14,829 nucleotides of DNA, from assembly GCA_016867695.1 (NCBI GenBank), contig VGIY01000030.1, positions 1 through 14,829 of the forward strand. Direction: 5' to 3'. Made by a program: the position numbers and the translations under genes. The stretch comes from Candidatus Eiseniibacteriota bacterium. GTDB lineage: Bacteria > Eisenbacteria > RBG-16-71-46 > CAIMUX01 > WJJG01. This document shows positions 13,437 to 14,829 of this stretch, piece by piece. The notes beneath the pieces were generated by a model that was given only the letters and a program-made list of their open reading frames with translations, made no database searches and was not told the origin of the DNA. How positions within the stretch are numbered: position 1 is the stretch's first letter; each line of letters starts with the position of its first letter.

Positions 13437-13468
13437 CCGCCGCCGGTCGGGGGGGTTCCCGGCGGCGG
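13437..13468. repeat. Hairpin in the fasciclin upstream gap (13358-13606)
   Basis: CCGCCGCCGG (13437-13446) and CCGGCGGCGG (13459-13468) are perfect 10-bp inverted repeats around a G-rich 12-base loop. It lies about 80 bases before the fasciclin start and about 140 bases after the cysteine peptidase stop. It may belong to either gene's control. No clear -10 box was found for the fasciclin gene; TTGAAC at 13436-13431 (minus strand) resembles a -35 but has no partner. No gene is present in this gap. Confidence 0.4.
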
Positions 13469-13590
13469 CGGGAATCGTCGCGCCGAGCCCAGGCGACGCA
13501 ACGAGGAGTCGTCCGCGGCCGACCCGGGGCTCCGGCAGCCGCCGAGCGCGGGAGCCGGGGCGCCCGTGACGCGCCGGCGCCGGCGTTCCC

Positions 13591-13619
13591 GCCGCCCCGG
13601 CGGGGCTCAGCGGGGCGGC
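13591..13619 (-). terminator. Hairpin spanning the stop of the cysteine peptidase gene
   Basis: GCCGCCCCG (13591-13599) and CGGGGCGGC (13611-13619) are a perfect 9-bp inverted repeat whose loop includes the TGA at 13609-13607. A stop codon inside a strong hairpin with no T-tract could be a termination or 3'-protection structure, or simply a by-product of GC-rich codons. Confidence 0.35.
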
Positions 13620-14829
13620 GGCGCCTCGGGCAGGAGTCCGGCGAGCCGGTCGCGGTGGACCGTGAAGCAGAGCGCCTTCAGCCGGATGTAGTCGCCATCG
13701 TAGAAGGCGTAGCCGGGGAAGCGCCCCTGGCGGGAGCTGCGGTTGCTGTCCTTGATCAGGAACCAGTCGCGCCCGCCCCAGGCCAGGTGGCCCACGCAGT
13801 GGTTGCCGTGATCGTCGGTCGTCGCGCGGTTGGCGATGCGCAGCTCGCGGCTGAACTGGTCGATGAACTCCGCGGGGATGTCCCAGCTCGGCACGACGGC
13901 CGCGTCCTCGAGCCCGTCCATGCCCGGCTCGCTCACGTCGACGCCCAGCACGGCGGTGCACCCCTCTCGCGCCGCCTCGCGCAGGACGCGGTAGAACTCG
14001 GGCAGGGGCAAATTGAGGAAGTCCTCCCGCCGGCGCCAGTTGTCGTGCACGTCGAGAAGGGTCCACTCGCCGAAGGGCTCGCGCAGCGTCGAGACGACGC
14101 TGACGTAGGCGTCCAGATCGAGGGCCAGGACGTCGCGCAGGAAGTCCGGCGGCGTGTGCGTGCGCCCCTCGTAGTCGAAGACCTCGGGCGGGACACCGAG
14201 GTACTCGTCGAGCAGGGAGCGGACGAGATCGACTACCAGCGCCTCCTCCCAGCAGGCCCGCTCCTCCACCCAGGACAGCAGCGCGTCGAGCCGCTCGGCC
14301 AGCTCGGTGTGATCGTGGCGGCCCTCCTCGTCGGGGCAGCCCCGGTAGGCGTCGGCCGGCACGGCGCCGTAGCGAGCGTAGATGTCCTGCAGCGCGTGGT
14401 CCTGCGAACCCTCGCCGAAGGCGGAGCGCCCGTATTCGCGAACGAACCGGCGGGCCTTCTCGACATACTCCCAGTAGACCAGCCACATCTCGGAAAGCTT
14501 CACGCGCCGGCCGTTCAGGCGCTCCACCTCCGACTCGATGAACGAAGTGGCGCTGAAGGCCCAGCAGGTGCCGGTGGCGTACTGCGCCCGGGGAGGGAAG
14601 TGGAAGGCTGCCGCGAAGGCCTCGGGGCCCGGCGGCTTGTCGATGCCCCTCCAGTCGAGTCGGAGCTGCCTCGCCTCGAGCTTCTTCAGCCGCTGGTCCT
14701 CGGCGTGGCGCTCCCGGGCGGCGAGAGAGAGGGAGTCCCGAAGCGCTGCGCGCGCCTGGCGGGCCGAGCGCAGCGCATCCATCTCCGCGTCGGGCGGAGC
14801 GACGCGGTAGACCGGACCCCCGGGCGCCT
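13607..14829 (-). CDS. Papain-like cysteine peptidase (C1B, bleomycin-hydrolase type), 5' truncated by the window
   Basis: The frame stays open past the ATG at 14782 to the right edge (upstream residues include PVYRVAPPDAE) and that ATG lacks a ribosome binding site, so the true start is outside. Numbered from that Met, AQYATGTCWAFSA (66-78) gives the oxyanion-hole Q67 and nucleophile C73, the six-residue spacing of papain and bleomycin hydrolase. LSEMWLVYW follows at 97-104. DDHGNHCVGHLAWGG (323-337) supplies the histidine (H328) and FLIKDSN (341-347) is the third active-site segment. The region about 100-320 between these blocks is long and helical, as in C1B enzymes. The catalytic Asn of 'KNSWG' is Asp345 here. 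The end GYAFYDGDYIRLKAL...FTVHRDRL fits C1B C-termini. Export cannot be judged because the N-terminus is missing. Confidence 0.87.
   Translation of the reverse strand, partial: APGGPVYRVAPPDAEMDALRSARQARAALRDSLSLAARERHAEDQRLKKLEARQLRLDWRGIDKPPGPEAFAAAFHFPPRAQYATGTCWAFSATSFIESEVERLNGRRVKLSEMWLVYWEYVEKARRFVREYGRSAFGEGSQDHALQDIYARYGAVPADAYRGCPDEEGRHDHTELAERLDALLSWVEERACWEEALVVDLVRSLLDEYLGVPPEVFDYEGRTHTPPDFLRDVLALDLDAYVSVVSTLREPFGEWTLLDVHDNWRRREDFLNLPLPEFYRVLREAAREGCTAVLGVDVSEPGMDGLEDAAVVPSWDIPAEFIDQFSRELRIANRATTDDHGNHCVGHLAWGGRDWFLIKDSNRSSRQGRFPGYAFYDGDYIRLKALCFTVHRDRLAGLLPEAPPPR

Overview
The window is very GC-rich (roughly 70% or more by eye) bacterial DNA with short intergenic gaps, strong GGAGG-type ribosome binding sites and several 4-base start/stop overlaps. 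Two secreted peptidases end in a C-terminal beta-sandwich of the FlgD-Ig / sorting-domain type (a 'WDGR-(N/D)..G..-(P/S)-(G/A)-x-Y' motif followed by a short basic end). Such tails are common in the FCB superphylum, and with the high GC this points to a Candidatus Eisenbacteria-like lineage or a relative. That placement is inference. No rRNA, tRNA, phage gene, CRISPR array or recognisable transposase was seen.

Layout. (1) 1-2819, plus strand: the tail of an unidentified gene, an ATP-grasp ligase and a fold-type III PLP-dependent decarboxylase, all overlapping by 4-11 bases and so probably one operon. The ligase/decarboxylase pairing resembles carrier-protein amino acid chemistry (BtrJ/BtrK-like) or another small natural-product pathway. 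(2) 2962-5859, minus strand: a secreted thermolysin-like metallopeptidase with FTP-type propeptide and FlgD-like tail, preceded by a perfect TATAAT and a C9G7 palindrome; upstream of it lies a lipoprotein with a rhodanese fold that lacks the catalytic cysteine. (3) 6226-8265, plus strand: a secreted M28 zinc peptidase with a carboxypeptidase-regulatory-like domain and FlgD-like tail. Its last codons begin a fourfold tandem repeat that fills the convergent gap to 8410. (4) 8411-10701, minus strand: an S41B (tricorn-like) PDZ peptidase and, downstream, a periplasmic LolA-like protein. (5) 10719-10884: a 166-bp imperfect palindrome with 27-bp terminal inverted repeats, between the S41 gene and (6) 10883-12525, minus strand: a small two-helix membrane protein translationally coupled to a diaminopimelate-decarboxylase-like enzyme. 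(7) 12728-13357, minus strand: a secreted fasciclin-domain protein with a strong hairpin after it. (8) 13607 to the right edge, minus strand: a papain-like (C1B, bleomycin-hydrolase-type) peptidase, 5' truncated by the window.

Taken together, four peptidases of different catalytic classes (thermolysin-like Zn, M28 Zn, S41 Ser, C1 Cys) lie in about 12 kb, at least three of them exported. They are bracketed by two unrelated-sequence PLP decarboxylases. Extracellular or periplasmic protein breakdown is a reasonable theme for the peptidases. Whether the decarboxylases consume released amino acids or make a specialised product cannot be read from the sequence. The most unusual non-coding items are the 166-bp inverted-repeat element and the stop-codon-bearing tandem array.
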